A DNA stretch of 64,000 nt from Paraglaciecola sp030730205 (GCF_052119645.1 NZ_JBGQOM010000008.1:62001-126000), one strand, 5' to 3'; positions 9,405 through 18,849 are shown, counted from the first letter of the stretch. A program made the numbers and translations. The notes: a model not told the origin generated them from the letters alone.

Positions 9405-9788
9405 ATGCCAAAGCAAACTTTACAGGTATTATCTGACCATTTTGTTATTCACAGTTTGCCTTCTGATGCGGTAATACCTCAAGCCGTTTTTAGTGCTACG
9501 GTATACTTTATTGGTAAAACTCAAGACGAATTATCCATCGTCGTCCCCGATAATATTGCTATTCAAAGTGAGGACAGTGATCGTGATTGGCGAGCATTAG
9601 AAGTGCTTGGTCCACTTAACTTGAGCATGGTGGGCATCATGGCGCAAATTGGCTCTGTGCTGGCGGCGGCGAAAATCAGTATATTTGTGGTATCCACTTT
9701 TGAAACTGATTTCTTCCTGGTTAAAGAGCATGATCTTACCAATGCGACTAAGGCACTGAGCAAAAACGGTTATAAAGTGATGGTATAG
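9405..9788 (+). CDS. ACT-domain-containing protein
   Basis: A 127-residue protein made of two small ACT-like halves. The C-terminal half, with GPLNLSMVGIMAQIGSVLAAAKISIFVVSTFETDFFLV, matches the ACT_7/DUF2241 type known from small amino-acid-sensing proteins. No enzyme domain is attached, so a ligand-binding regulatory role is likely. A GGGAGAAG ribosome site lies 11-18 bases upstream. Its stop TAG overlaps the GTG start of the EIIA-like gene, so the two are probably translated together. Confidence 0.82.
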   Translation: MPKQTLQVLSDHFVIHSLPSDAVIPQAVFSATVYFIGKTQDELSIVVPDNIAIQSEDSDRDWRALEVLGPLNLSMVGIMAQIGSVLAAAKISIFVVSTFETDFFLVKEHDLTNATKALSKNGYKVMV

Positions 9789-10294
9789 TGCAGATATTTA
9801 ATAAAGTAGTGAGTTCATCAACCATCCCAGTGCATACCAATCGATTCAGCATTATGAGTCCGGTAGCTGGCAAGGTGCTGCCCATTGAGGCTGCAAGTGA
9901 CAGCTTGTTTGCCAATCGTTTGTTTGGTGATGGAGTGGTAATTGAGCCCGCGGGTTATCAAGTTCTTGCGCCTTTTGATGGTACTGTTATGGATGTAAGC
10001 CCCACTGGTAATCAAATCCGATTACGCGCCAATAATGGCCTGCAATTGATGGTGCAACTTGGCTTTGATTCATTGTCAATGATGGGCCTTGGTTTTAAAA
10101 AGAAAGTTAAAAAAGCGCAACGATTTTCTCAAGCCCAAGTACTACTTGAATTTGACTTGAACCAAATGAAAAGACAGCTTAGTAGCGTGCATTGTCCGGT
10201 TACTCTAATAAACAGTGATAAAATTAAAGCCATCGAGCCGTTCTATTATAAAGTGCTAGCAGGCCAAGATAAGCTTATGACCGTTTATTGGTAG
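9788..10294 (+). CDS. EIIA-Glc-like protein lacking both phosphotransfer histidines
   Basis: A 168-residue protein with the whole EIIA-glucose (Crr) fold: SPVAGKVLPIE, FANRLFGDGVVIEPAGYQVLAPFDGTV, GLQLMVQLGFDSLSMMGLGF and VLLEFDLNQM align to E. coli EIIA-Glc without gaps in the core. Both active-site histidines are gone: the partner His75 is Gln76 (GNQIRL) and the phosphorylated His90 is Gln90 (MVQLGFD). It therefore should not accept phosphate from HPr and is better viewed as a regulatory relative. The GTG start overlaps the stop of the ACT-domain gene. No PTS transporter is nearby. Confidence 0.85.
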   Translation: MQIFNKVVSSSTIPVHTNRFSIMSPVAGKVLPIEAASDSLFANRLFGDGVVIEPAGYQVLAPFDGTVMDVSPTGNQIRLRANNGLQLMVQLGFDSLSMMGLGFKKKVKKAQRFSQAQVLLEFDLNQMKRQLSSVHCPVTLINSDKIKAIEPFYYKVLAGQDKLMTVYW

Positions 10295-10386
10295 TTAGCG
10301 TGTTCTGTTCTTTACCTTATAATAGGTTTGTCGTTATAGTTTGCAGCCTGATTTACTGTGACACACATCATTAAATAAAGGCCAGC

Positions 10387-10734
10387 ATGACCTCTGTATA
10401 CGGCATTAAAAATTGCGATACCATAAAGAAAGCCATTAAATGGCTCAACGAACACAACATAGCATTTACCTTCCATGACTATCGCAAAGATGGACTAGCC
10501 ATGGCATGGTTAGAAAACACCGAAAAACAGCTCTCATGGGAAGTGATGCTAAATAAAAAAGGCACGACCTTTCGTCAGCTTAGCGATCAACAAAAAAGCA
10601 ACTTGGATAAGCAAACCGCATTGCAGCTTATGCTTGAACAACCCGCCATGATAAAACGCCCCATATTAGTTCATCAACAGCATTATTTATGTGGCTTTTC
10701 GGCTGAGCAATATCAAGAGATTTTTAAGCTATGA
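10387..10734 (+). CDS. ArsC/Spx-family reductase-like protein (YffB type)
   Basis: A 115-residue thioredoxin-fold protein of the ArsC/Spx family, YffB subgroup. It begins MTSVYGIKNCDTIKKA, with the conserved Cys10, and the central block FTFHDYRKDGL plus the C-terminal IKRPILV are family hallmarks. YffB proteins are thought to be glutathione-dependent thiol reductases of uncertain substrate. Its stop overlaps the dapE start by 4 bases; yffB-dapE order is the same as in E. coli and supports the call. Confidence 0.88.
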   Translation: MTSVYGIKNCDTIKKAIKWLNEHNIAFTFHDYRKDGLAMAWLENTEKQLSWEVMLNKKGTTFRQLSDQQKSNLDKQTALQLMLEQPAMIKRPILVHQQHYLCGFSAEQYQEIFKL

Positions 10735-11858
10735 CCGACGTATTAACGCTAACCAAAGCACTCATCAACAAAAAATCGGTGACCCCAGAAGATGCCGGAT
10801 GCATGGACTTATTGGCCGATTTACTCACCCCCTTAGGTTTTGTGGTTGAACACCTCGATTTTGGCGATACGAAAAACGTATGGATCAGAAAAGGCAGCCA
10901 AGCGCCGCTATTTTGTTTTGCCGGACACACTGACGTCGTACCTTCAGGCCCCGCCGAAAAATGGCAAACCCCGCCCTTTGAAGCAACTGAAAAAGATGGC
11001 ATGTTGTTTGGGCGTGGCGCAGCGGATATGAAAGGCAGTATTGCTGCAATGGTTGTCGCGACTCAGCGGTTTATTCAAGCAAACCCTGATCACAAAGGCT
11101 CAATTGCCTATCTAATTACCAGTGATGAAGAAGGGCCTTTTATTAATGGCACGACTAAAGTAATTGATACCCTAGAAGAGCGTAATGAAAAAATTGACTG
11201 GTGTATTGTAGGTGAACCTTCCAGTACCGCTAAAGTGGGTGATGTAGTAAAAAATGGCCGTAGAGGCTCACTGACTGGTGATCTCATCATCAAAGGGATT
11301 CAAGGTCATGTGGCCTACCCTCATCTTGCTCGCAATCCAATTCATCAGGTAGCGCCAGCCCTAGCGGAGTTAGCTAACACACACTGGGACAGTGGTAACG
11401 AATTTTTTCCGCCCACTAGCTTTCAAATTTCAAATATCAACGGTGGAACGGGCGCTGGCAATGTTATTCCTGGCGAATTGCATATCTGTTTTAATTTTCG
11501 ATTCTCCACCGAAGTGACTGACCAAGAGCTGATTAAACGAGTCACTGAGTTATTAGATAAACACCAACTCGAATACGACATCAAGTGGACCTTCAATGGT
11601 CAACCCTTTTTAACGGCTGCCGGTGATTTGGTCGCCGCTACTGTCGATGCCATTAAGGATTGTACAGGCATAGACACTGAGTTATCGACCGCGGGTGGCA
11701 CCTCTGATGGTCGTTTTATCGCCCCCACAGGAGCACAAGTAGTTGAATTAGGTCCGGTTAATGCAACCATTCATAAAATCGATGAATGCGTAAACATAAA
11801 CGACCTGAGCACCCTAACATCGGTGTACCAAAATATATTGCAACGCTTGCTAGCATGA
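10731..11858 (+). CDS. dapE: Succinyl-diaminopimelate desuccinylase
   Basis: A 375-residue M20 zinc hydrolase that converts N-succinyl-L,L-diaminopimelate to L,L-diaminopimelate plus succinate, in lysine and peptidoglycan precursor synthesis in the cytosol. Metal and catalytic residues are present: His66 and Asp68 (AGHTDVVPSG), Asp99 (GAADMKG) and Glu133/Glu134 (SDEEGP). The C-terminal part has STAGGTSDGRF and LGPVNATIHKIDE, diagnostic of DapE. It overlaps the YffB-like gene upstream and the M15 peptidase gene downstream, forming an operon. Confidence 0.96.
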   Translation: MTDVLTLTKALINKKSVTPEDAGCMDLLADLLTPLGFVVEHLDFGDTKNVWIRKGSQAPLFCFAGHTDVVPSGPAEKWQTPPFEATEKDGMLFGRGAADMKGSIAAMVVATQRFIQANPDHKGSIAYLITSDEEGPFINGTTKVIDTLEERNEKIDWCIVGEPSSTAKVGDVVKNGRRGSLTGDLIIKGIQGHVAYPHLARNPIHQVAPALAELANTHWDSGNEFFPPTSFQISNINGGTGAGNVIPGELHICFNFRFSTEVTDQELIKRVTELLDKHQLEYDIKWTFNGQPFLTAAGDLVAATVDAIKDCTGIDTELSTAGGTSDGRFIAPTGAQVVELGPVNATIHKIDECVNINDLSTLTSVYQNILQRLLA

Positions 11859-12535
11859 TCACTTTGCAACATATTCTGGGTCTTGATGACAGCCACTTAG
11901 TGGCATGTCAACAAGGACATCACTTGCAAGCACCGGTCGCACAGGCTTTTAGCAAAATGCAAAAAGCGGCAGCAACTGAAGGTATTGATTGCCAAATTGC
12001 CAGTAGTTATCGCAGTTTTCAACAACAACAAAGCATTTGGCAAAAAAAGTGGCTTGGCGAGAAAATTCTAAGAGATATCAATGAGCAGATTATTCCATTT
12101 GAAACCCTCTGTGATGAGCAAAAACTCAAGGCGATTTTAACATGGTCAGCTCTACCGGGAGCAAGTAGACATCATTGGGGAACCGATTTGGATGTCTATG
12201 ACCAACAAACACTCACTTCAAGAGGGCAATCACTACAGTTGATTCAACAGGAATATACCGATAAGTCAGGCCCTTGTTATGAGCTCAACCTTTGGTTAGA
12301 TGTCCACGCGCAAGACTTCGGTTTCAGTCGTCCTTATTGCGCTTACACAGGCGGCGTGGCAGCAGAGCCTTGGCATTTAAGTTACGACTGCATCGCTCAA
12401 GACATGCGCCAGTCATTTAGCCTTGATGGTTTAAAATCAGCCATAATTGAAGCAAAACTGTTAGGTATTGAGTGTATATTGCCAAACCTTGAGGGTATTT
12501 ATCAGCAATACATTCTTAACAAAGGACAAGCATGA
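11855..12535 (+). CDS. M15-family D-alanyl-D-alanine carboxypeptidase
   Basis: A 226-residue VanY/M15-type zinc peptidase, expected to trim peptidoglycan stem peptides. The pattern SxHxxGxxxD is present in SRHHWGTDLD (His106, Asp113), and the later ligands appear in EPWHLSY (Glu171, His174). SSYRSFQQQ (50-58) is the usual upstream motif. The ATG at 11855 is chosen because it overlaps the dapE stop (ATGA); a longer upstream reading would run through dapE. No signal peptide is evident, which is odd for a periplasmic wall enzyme. The gene continues the dapE operon. Confidence 0.85.
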   Translation: MITLQHILGLDDSHLVACQQGHHLQAPVAQAFSKMQKAAATEGIDCQIASSYRSFQQQQSIWQKKWLGEKILRDINEQIIPFETLCDEQKLKAILTWSALPGASRHHWGTDLDVYDQQTLTSRGQSLQLIQQEYTDKSGPCYELNLWLDVHAQDFGFSRPYCAYTGGVAAEPWHLSYDCIAQDMRQSFSLDGLKSAIIEAKLLGIECILPNLEGIYQQYILNKGQA

Positions 12536-12684
12536 ACATTTGGTTAGCGCTTATCATCATTTTAATTGTGCTCGGCGTCATTATCGGCAATATCTTGTTA
12601 CTCAAACAAAGTGCAAAACAGCCTTTACCGAAAGTCTCAAATGACAACAACGCCCACTATGATGAGAAAGACGATAAGTGGTAA
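12532..12684 (+). CDS. DUF2897 small membrane protein
   Basis: A 50-residue protein starting ATG 12532, overlapping the M15 peptidase stop by 4 bases, with an AAAGGA ribosome site 9 bases upstream. It has one N-terminal membrane helix (about residues 3-24) containing VIIGNILLLKQSAK, the conserved core of DUF2897, and an acidic tail ending DKW. The function of DUF2897 is unknown. It closes the YffB-dapE-M15-DUF2897 operon. Confidence 0.8.
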   Translation: MNIWLALIIILIVLGVIIGNILLLKQSAKQPLPKVSNDNNAHYDEKDDKW

Positions 12685-12729
12685 GCCAACTATGCCACGT
12701 TGGCGTGCTTCAGCCTTTACTAAATAGTG

Positions 12730-13056
12730 TTATATATCTGAGCAACGCACTGCCGTACCACTGATACTTACCATCAACATACTGCCGCCCTTACCGACAA
12801 CTTCATAGTCAATATCAACGCCAACCACAGCGTTTGCGCCCATTGCTCTGGCTTCTTGTTCTAATTCCAAAAAACCAATTTTACGGGCTTTAGTTAACTC
12901 GTCTTCATACGCACCAGAACGACCACCAACGATATCGCGAATAGTGGCAAAAATATCTTTGAAAAGGTTAGCGCCCATAACGGCTTCGCCGACAACGATA
13001 CCTAAATAACTTTCGATTTTTTTACCTTCAAGATTGTTGGTTGTAGTGATGATCAT
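12730..13056 (-). CDS. YbjQ-family (DUF74) protein
   Basis: A 108-residue protein of the YbjQ/UPF0145 family: MIITTTNNLEGKKI, YLGIVVGEAVMGANLF, RSGAYEDEL, EARAMGANAVVGVDIDYE and MLMVSISGTAV are all family blocks. These proteins form pentameric rings; the cellular role is unclear. The ATG at 13056 follows a good AAAGGAA ribosome site; an in-frame ATG at 13092 would add 12 unrelated residues overlapping the HIT gene and is rejected. Probably co-transcribed with the HIT-domain gene. Confidence 0.87.
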   Translation of the reverse strand: MIITTTNNLEGKKIESYLGIVVGEAVMGANLFKDIFATIRDIVGGRSGAYEDELTKARKIGFLELEQEARAMGANAVVGVDIDYEVVGKGGSMLMVSISGTAVRCSDI

Positions 13057-13066
13057 GGCGATTCCT

Positions 13067-13483
13067 TTAATTAAGCTGTAATAGTTGTGCAAGCTGAGTA
13101 ATACGCTTAGCTAATTGCTCTGACTCATAGGACTTTGCGGGATGTTGACCCCACACAGGTTTGGGCCAACACAAGTCTGAACTATATCGAACTATGTGAT
13201 GAATATGCAATTGTGCCACCACGTTGCCAATAGCAGCAATATTCAATTTATCAGGCTGAAACAATTGTTGAAGTGCGCGGCTCACCTGCGCAGATTCTTG
13301 CCACAATAGCTGTTGTTGCGCGGGCTCTAAATCAATAATTTCAACACAGTTAGCTATCATTGGCACCAAAATAAGCCAAGGGTAATTCGCATCTTTCAGT
13401 AACAATACTTTACATAATTTAAGGTCACAGACCCATTCACAGTCATGCTCGAGTCGAGGATCTAAGTTAAATGATGACATCAA
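13067..13483 (-). CDS. HIT-domain protein
   Basis: A 138-residue histidine-triad-like protein. The HIT signature HxHxH-x is present in the form QLHIHHIVRY (near residue 93), preceded by NIAAIGNVV, and the N-terminal strand block is CKVLLLKDANYPWLILVP. HIT proteins hydrolyse or transfer nucleotidyl groups. The gene lies between the YbjQ-family and astE-like genes on the same strand. Start is either of two adjacent ATGs. Confidence 0.82.
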   Translation of the reverse strand: MMSSFNLDPRLEHDCEWVCDLKLCKVLLLKDANYPWLILVPMIANCVEIIDLEPAQQQLLWQESAQVSRALQQLFQPDKLNIAAIGNVVAQLHIHHIVRYSSDLCWPKPVWGQHPAKSYESEQLAKRITQLAQLLQLN

Positions 13484-13492
13484 GATTCCTTG

Positions 13493-14578
13493 TTAAATTT
13501 TGGTGGGAACAACTGTTAGTACCGCACGTTGTCCGATCGCGACATTGGCATTGGGGAAAACAATAGCCTCGCCATCATGTTCACAGTAATACTGATATTC
13601 ACCATCACTAGCTAACAAATCGCCTTTTGTAAAATCACTGAAGTTAGCGAGTTCATCACTGAAGGTAAAACTAAAAGCGTCACTGTGTTTATTGATTACC
13701 TGATTGACTTGATAAATTAAAAAATCAGCATTATCAAAGGCTTTGAGTTCCATTTGTGCGCCACAAATCAATTGCATTAATGTGCGCTTAACCGCTGCAA
13801 ATTGACTCATATCGTTTTGACCAAAGGGCCTTACTTTGCCCAGCTCAACCGTAAACGCCTCTGCATTAAATTCATTAGAAGAATAATAACTAAAGGTCGT
13901 GGTTGAACTACCAGAGAGTAAAATCGTGTTGATGCCACAAGCGAGTAAAAAGGCTAATTGCTCTTTATTCCAAGGACGACCATGTCTAAAAGGATACACC
14001 GCAAATTTGTCGTTTTTAGAAGGTTTGATGGCCGTATGTAAATCATAATGTATACGTAGGCGAGTTGTGTCGGCTGTAAAAAAATCTCTCACGGCCTCTT
14101 CGAGTTGTTTTGCACGTACACATTCTGCATTCATCGCGCCGTCAGAAGCGCTGTGAGCGCCGCTAAATAAACGGTTCAAATTCTCATCAATAAAGCGTTT
14201 TGCCACGTTCATCGCAGGCAAGTTACCAAATAAGAATAAAACACGATGAGCCAGGTGAATATTACCCCGCAGTATACCTTGTACAAACTCATCGCAAATT
14301 TCTATGGGCGCAGTTTCATTACCATGGATCCCACTTGATAGCACAATGTCCTTGTCTCCACGTTGTTGTGGTTCAAATACAATAATACCCGGTGCCGTTA
14401 TCGTCACTTGGGTGCTATTGGGTAAGGAGAATGATAGGGCTTGGAAAAATAGCTCGGGCTGAAAACGCGATAAGGACAAAAAACTGCCCTCAGTCAATAG
14501 CGTATGGATAAGATCACAAGTTTGCTTAGTATTGTTTGTAGACATAGAAGACATCATAAAAAAACGATGACGTATCAT
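13493..14578 (-). CDS. astE: Succinylglutamate desuccinylase
   Basis: A 361-residue zinc carboxypeptidase of the AstE/ASPA family, which releases glutamate and succinate in the last step of the arginine succinyltransferase pathway. The zinc site GIHGNETAPIE (His85, Glu88) is clear, followed by GNLPAMN and RFIDENLNRLFSG. HYDLHTAIKPSK carries the third ligand. The other ast genes are not adjacent. The start is uncertain: ATG codons at 14578, 14557/14554 and 14545 are in frame and none has a strong ribosome site. Confidence 0.88.
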   Translation of the reverse strand: MIRHRFFMMSSMSTNNTKQTCDLIHTLLTEGSFLSLSRFQPELFFQALSFSLPNSTQVTITAPGIIVFEPQQRGDKDIVLSSGIHGNETAPIEICDEFVQGILRGNIHLAHRVLFLFGNLPAMNVAKRFIDENLNRLFSGAHSASDGAMNAECVRAKQLEEAVRDFFTADTTRLRIHYDLHTAIKPSKNDKFAVYPFRHGRPWNKEQLAFLLACGINTILLSGSSTTTFSYYSSNEFNAEAFTVELGKVRPFGQNDMSQFAAVKRTLMQLICGAQMELKAFDNADFLIYQVNQVINKHSDAFSFTFSDELANFSDFTKGDLLASDGEYQYYCEHDGEAIVFPNANVAIGQRAVLTVVPTKI

Positions 14579-14627
14579 AACGCAAAAATCCGCGAAATTT
14601 GTTGATTTTTAAACGCAGAGGAAGCAA

Positions 14628-15944
14628 TTAACAGGCTGTTTTTTGCAAACGATTCAGAGACGAGCCAACCGCTAACTCCTGATGGGCTAGAACAATAAAT
14701 TGCTCAAGTGGAACCGCTTTTGAGAACAGAAAACCTTGTCCTTGGGTTATGCCAATTTCTCGCAGAATATGCAGATGTTGTAAGGTTTCAATTCCCTCTG
14801 CGACCAATTCACATTTAGCCGCATTGGCGATCAATTGAGTCGCTTCAATAATGGCGCGATTAATCGGCGTTTGCTCTAACTCCATGACAAAAGTTTTATC
14901 GATTTTAATTGTATCAATCGCAATATCTCGCATGTAGGCCAAGTTTGAATAGCCCTTGCCAAAATCATCAATCGCGATAGACATACCCAAAGCGCGTATT
15001 TCAGCAAGCTGATTTTTCACTAAAAAAGAATTTGAGAGAGCAACGTCTTCTGTTAACTCTAACTCAAACTGTTCAAATTCTACCTGATATTTTCGGCCTA
15101 ACTTTTTAAGATTACTGACAAACGCGATGTCGTATAGCTGAGTGGGCGACATATTAACTGATATTTTTAGTGACAAGCCATTGGCATTAAAAACCGTCGC
15201 ACTTTTAAATGCTTGCTCTAACGTCCAATACCCTACCTCGTTCATCATATTGTAAGATTCAGCGGCTTCTATTAAAGCACCAGGAAACAATACGCCGTCC
15301 AAAGGGTGATTCCAGCGCAGTAAACATTCTGCACCAATAATATCTAAGGTGGTCAAGTTCACTTTTGGCTGAAAGTAAATTTCTAACTCGTCATGACTAA
15401 AAGCACGGGCAATATCAGCCTTTAAGGCAAGAGCGCGTCCTCCAATTTCTGCCTTATGTAGTTTGGCATATTGGAAATTATCAAATTTATTACTTTTTGC
15501 TTGTTTTAGCGCCGATTCAGCTAAAGAAAAAAATCGATTTACATCAGTATTCGCTGGTTGATTCGACGCCGCACCTACGTTGAAATCAGCAATAAAAGCA
15601 TGATCTTCACATGAGATAGGTGCTTTAAAATGTTCTACTAGATATGAGTACAGTTCGTGGAGTTTTTCTTGGCTATGTATGCCTTTCACTACTAGGCCAA
15701 ATACATCACCACTAACCCGGCCGAGTAATGCTTTTTCTTGAAAGATATGTGCGATACGATTTGCGATTTCGAGTAAAATTTTGTCACCAAATTCATAACC
15801 GAAGCCACTACTAACATCTGAAAATCTCACTACATCAATGAGTAATAAAGATTGCTCGGGTGCAAGCTGAATGATCTGATTAACTTGGTCTAAAAATACG
15901 TGTCTATTAGGAATACTAATTAACGAATCATGCTGATTTTTCAT
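14628..15944 (-). CDS. GGDEF-EAL protein, degenerate GGDEF and probable phosphodiesterase
   Basis: A 438-residue cytosolic protein. The GGDEF domain (about 5-160) has SGDVF (78-82) in place of GG(D/E)EF, so it is unlikely to make cyclic di-GMP. The EAL domain (about 175-425) begins with ECL (206-208) in GAECLLRWNHP, and keeps the catalytic-loop motif DDFGKGYSNLAYM, the KIDKTFV lysine and AEGIET. This suggests cyclic di-GMP hydrolysis, possibly regulated by the inactive GGDEF half. No sensor domain is attached. Confidence 0.87.
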   Translation of the reverse strand: MKNQHDSLISIPNRHVFLDQVNQIIQLAPEQSLLLIDVVRFSDVSSGFGYEFGDKILLEIANRIAHIFQEKALLGRVSGDVFGLVVKGIHSQEKLHELYSYLVEHFKAPISCEDHAFIADFNVGAASNQPANTDVNRFFSLAESALKQAKSNKFDNFQYAKLHKAEIGGRALALKADIARAFSHDELEIYFQPKVNLTTLDIIGAECLLRWNHPLDGVLFPGALIEAAESYNMMNEVGYWTLEQAFKSATVFNANGLSLKISVNMSPTQLYDIAFVSNLKKLGRKYQVEFEQFELELTEDVALSNSFLVKNQLAEIRALGMSIAIDDFGKGYSNLAYMRDIAIDTIKIDKTFVMELEQTPINRAIIEATQLIANAAKCELVAEGIETLQHLHILREIGITQGQGFLFSKAVPLEQFIVLAHQELAVGSSLNRLQKTAC

Positions 15945-16023
15945 TAAATCCTATGCACTCCAGATAAGCCTTTAATCGCGCTGATAATTATCCCTCATTC
16001 ATCATCCATTTATTAATAAATCA

Positions 16024-16054
16024 AAGAAAGCCCAACTATTTTTTGGGCTTTCTT
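16024..16054. terminator. Hairpin downstream of glgP
   Basis: AAGAAAGCCCA and TGGGCTTTCTT form an 11-bp stem around a short T-rich loop, located between the glgP stop and the GGDEF-EAL start. It is well placed to end glgP transcription on the minus strand. Confidence 0.55.
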
Positions 16055-16127
16055 GTATTTAATAATCATACCTTATAACAATTGCTTAAGACCATACGCA
16101 ATCGCTATAACAGTGGCGTTTGGCTAA

Positions 16128-18623
16128 TTATTGATCAACTTTACAGGCTTCAAGTCTCCAAATTCGTTCCACGTAATCTTTTATAGACCGATCAGAGGTA
16201 AATTTGCCCATTTTTGCCGAGTTGAGTATAGCCATCTTCGCCCAATTAACTGAATCTTTATAAGCCGCGTCTACCTTTTCATGCGCTTCAGAATAAGAAG
16301 TAAAATCAGCCAATACCTTATAAGGATCGCCACCCTCTAATAAACTGTGTTTAACCGACGCCAATGCACCTGGTTTACCGGGGGTAAAATAGTCAGTTTC
16401 TAACCAATCAAGAATGGCCTTAATTTCACGGTTATTGTCGTAATAGTCAAAGGGGTTATAACCTTTTTCATTTAAGGCATGCACTTCATCTACCGTTAAA
16501 CCAAAAATAAAGATATTGTCGTCGCCTACTTCTTCCGCGATTTCAATGTTGGCTCCATCTAAGGTACCAATGGTTAGTGCGCCGTTTAACGACAATTTCA
16601 TGTTACCTGTACCTGAGGCTTCTTTACCAGCGGTGGAGATTTGTTCAGATACATCTGCCGCAGGAATAATTTTCTCAGCTAGGCTCACTCGGTAATTGGG
16701 TAAAAACACGACTTTTAGCTTGTGGTTGACTCTCGCATCGTTATTAATACGCTCTGCCACTTGGTTAATTGCATAAATAATATCCTTAGCCAATTTATAA
16801 CCAGGCGCAGCTTTCGCACCAAAAATAAAAACGCGAGGATGAATATCGTAATTAGGGTTTGCTAATAAACGACGATACAAGGCCATGATATGTAATAAAT
16901 TTAAATGCTGGCGTTTATATTCGTGTAAACGTTTTATTTGCACGTCAAAAATTGCCTTCGGATCCACTTCAATACCAGTTAAGGCGAATATTTCTGCAGC
17001 CAAAGCAACTTTATTATCATGCTTAATTTGCATAAATTGTTTCTGGAATTTGCTGTCACTAGCGTACTGACTCAAATCTTGCAATTTATCTAAGTTGGTT
17101 GGCCAGTCAGTACCAATTTTACTGTCAAATAAACTCGATAGTTTAGGATTACAGGCCTTCAACCAACGACGAGGCGTAATACCATTGGTCACATTGGTCA
17201 ATTTACCCGGCCACAATTGGTCAAACTCTGGAAACAAGTTTTTCTTAACCAAAGCAGAATGGATTTCAGCAACACCATTGACCGCAAACGACCCGATAAC
17301 ACTGAGGTTACCCATGCGGATCATTTTTTCATTGCCTTCTTCAATTATCGATAACTTTTGTTTGATTGCCCCGTTGCCAGGCCACTTTTTCTCAACTTGC
17401 AGCATGAATCGGTGATTGATTTCGTAAATAATTTCTAAGTGTCTGGGCAATATTTTTTCAAACATACGCGCAGGCCATTTTTCTAGCGCTTCTGGCAGCA
17501 AGGTATGATTTGTATAAGCGAAGGTTTTGCTAGAAATAGTCCAAGCGGTATCCCAATCTAATTCAGCGCGATCAAGTAAAATGCGCATCAGTTCAGGAAT
17601 TGCAATTGCAGGGTGTGTATCATTCAGTTGCACCACAACTTGATCCGCAAAGCGGTTCCAATTGTCACCGTGTGCACGTTTATAACGACGAATAATATCT
17701 TTTAATGAACAGGCAGTGAAAAAATACTGTTGAATTAGACGCAGTTCCTTACCCGCTTCCGTTTCATCGTTCGGATAAAGTACTTTTGATATGGTTTCAG
17801 CCAATACGTTTTCTTTTTGTGCATCAACATAGCCACCGGCATTAAACACATCTAAATTGAAATAATCTGAAGCCTGACTCTGCCATAAACGCAGAACGTT
17901 AACGGTCTTACCGCCGTAACCTACAACTGGGATATCCCAAGGTAAACCCTTAACAATATGACCAGGGTGCCATTCTTTTTGAATTCTGCCATTCTCTCCA
18001 TATTTAGTTTCAACGTATCCAAATAAGGGAATTTCCTGAATAGACTCGGGACGGCAAATTTCCCATGGGTTACCGTAATCACGCCAACTATCAGGACGTT
18101 CAATTTGTTCGCCATTTTTTATTTCTTGGCGAAATAGTCCGTGTTCATAATGTAAACCGTAACCAACGGCTGGCAAATCAAGGGTAGCCAATGAATCGAT
18201 AAAACATGCAGCCAATCGGCCCAAGCCACCGTTGCCTAGCGCCATGTCAGGCTCTTCTTCCATGACTTCGTCAAGGTTAACGCCTAATTCTTTAAGTGCT
18301 TGTTCAGTTTGCTCAAACATGCCTAAATTATGCAGATTGTTTGACATTAAACGACCCATCAAAAACTCTGCAGAAAAATAATGCACCGCTCGTGTATCGT
18401 TTAAATAGTGTGATTTTTGTGTTTTACGCAATTGTTCGAGCACTTGTTCTTGCACCGCTGCGCAGGTGGCTTTCCACCAAGCATGGTTATTGGCCTTGTT
18501 TTCATCCGTGCCAAGTGAGCAATGTAAATGCCGTACAATTGCTTCTTTAATTATCTTTTTGTCGTGCTTTACGACAGGAGGCGTTTTAACCGTAGTGCGT
18601 GATTTTGTGGTTTTGATACTCAT
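16128..18623 (-). CDS. glgP: Glycogen/maltodextrin phosphorylase
   Basis: An 831-residue glycosyltransferase-35 enzyme, normal length, that releases glucose-1-phosphate from alpha-1,4-glucans using pyridoxal phosphate. The PLP-lysine motif EASGTGNMKLSLNGALTIG lies near residue 680. Other signatures are YFSAEFLMGR, ALGNGGLGRLAACF, YGLHYEHGLF, DTHPAIAIPELMR and KRLHEYKRQHLN. It follows pgm, which interconverts glucose-1-phosphate and glucose-6-phosphate, so the two form a glycogen-use unit. A strong hairpin between them suggests separate or attenuated transcription. Other glg genes are not in the window. Confidence 0.95.
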   Translation of the reverse strand: MSIKTTKSRTTVKTPPVVKHDKKIIKEAIVRHLHCSLGTDENKANNHAWWKATCAAVQEQVLEQLRKTQKSHYLNDTRAVHYFSAEFLMGRLMSNNLHNLGMFEQTEQALKELGVNLDEVMEEEPDMALGNGGLGRLAACFIDSLATLDLPAVGYGLHYEHGLFRQEIKNGEQIERPDSWRDYGNPWEICRPESIQEIPLFGYVETKYGENGRIQKEWHPGHIVKGLPWDIPVVGYGGKTVNVLRLWQSQASDYFNLDVFNAGGYVDAQKENVLAETISKVLYPNDETEAGKELRLIQQYFFTACSLKDIIRRYKRAHGDNWNRFADQVVVQLNDTHPAIAIPELMRILLDRAELDWDTAWTISSKTFAYTNHTLLPEALEKWPARMFEKILPRHLEIIYEINHRFMLQVEKKWPGNGAIKQKLSIIEEGNEKMIRMGNLSVIGSFAVNGVAEIHSALVKKNLFPEFDQLWPGKLTNVTNGITPRRWLKACNPKLSSLFDSKIGTDWPTNLDKLQDLSQYASDSKFQKQFMQIKHDNKVALAAEIFALTGIEVDPKAIFDVQIKRLHEYKRQHLNLLHIMALYRRLLANPNYDIHPRVFIFGAKAAPGYKLAKDIIYAINQVAERINNDARVNHKLKVVFLPNYRVSLAEKIIPAADVSEQISTAGKEASGTGNMKLSLNGALTIGTLDGANIEIAEEVGDDNIFIFGLTVDEVHALNEKGYNPFDYYDNNREIKAILDWLETDYFTPGKPGALASVKHSLLEGGDPYKVLADFTSYSEAHEKVDAAYKDSVNWAKMAILNSAKMGKFTSDRSIKDYVERIWRLEACKVDQ

Positions 18624-18774
18624 AGCGAATTACTTCCTACCTAGGTCAATTTTTTCTACTTTTGGATTATCCAAAGTCAGTAACGTGAAAATTTATTATG
18701 TAATTAAATTACATTTTAGGGGTATGAGTCTAGTTTTAGCAGTATTTTTCCTACATTACTGTTAATTCTTTGTT

Positions 18775-18812
18775 AAAAAAACCAAAAAGGCCGAACAAAT
18801 TACTGTTCGACC
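18775..18812 (-). terminator. Rho-independent terminator after pgm
   Basis: On the minus strand GGTCGAACA and TGTTCGGCC form a 9-bp stem (one G-U pair) with a 6-nt loop, followed by TTTTTGGTTTTTTT. It lies just after the pgm stop and ahead of glgP. Confidence 0.8.
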
Positions 18813-18849
18813 CTTAATATTTTACACTTTTACAACAAAATAAGTGAAA

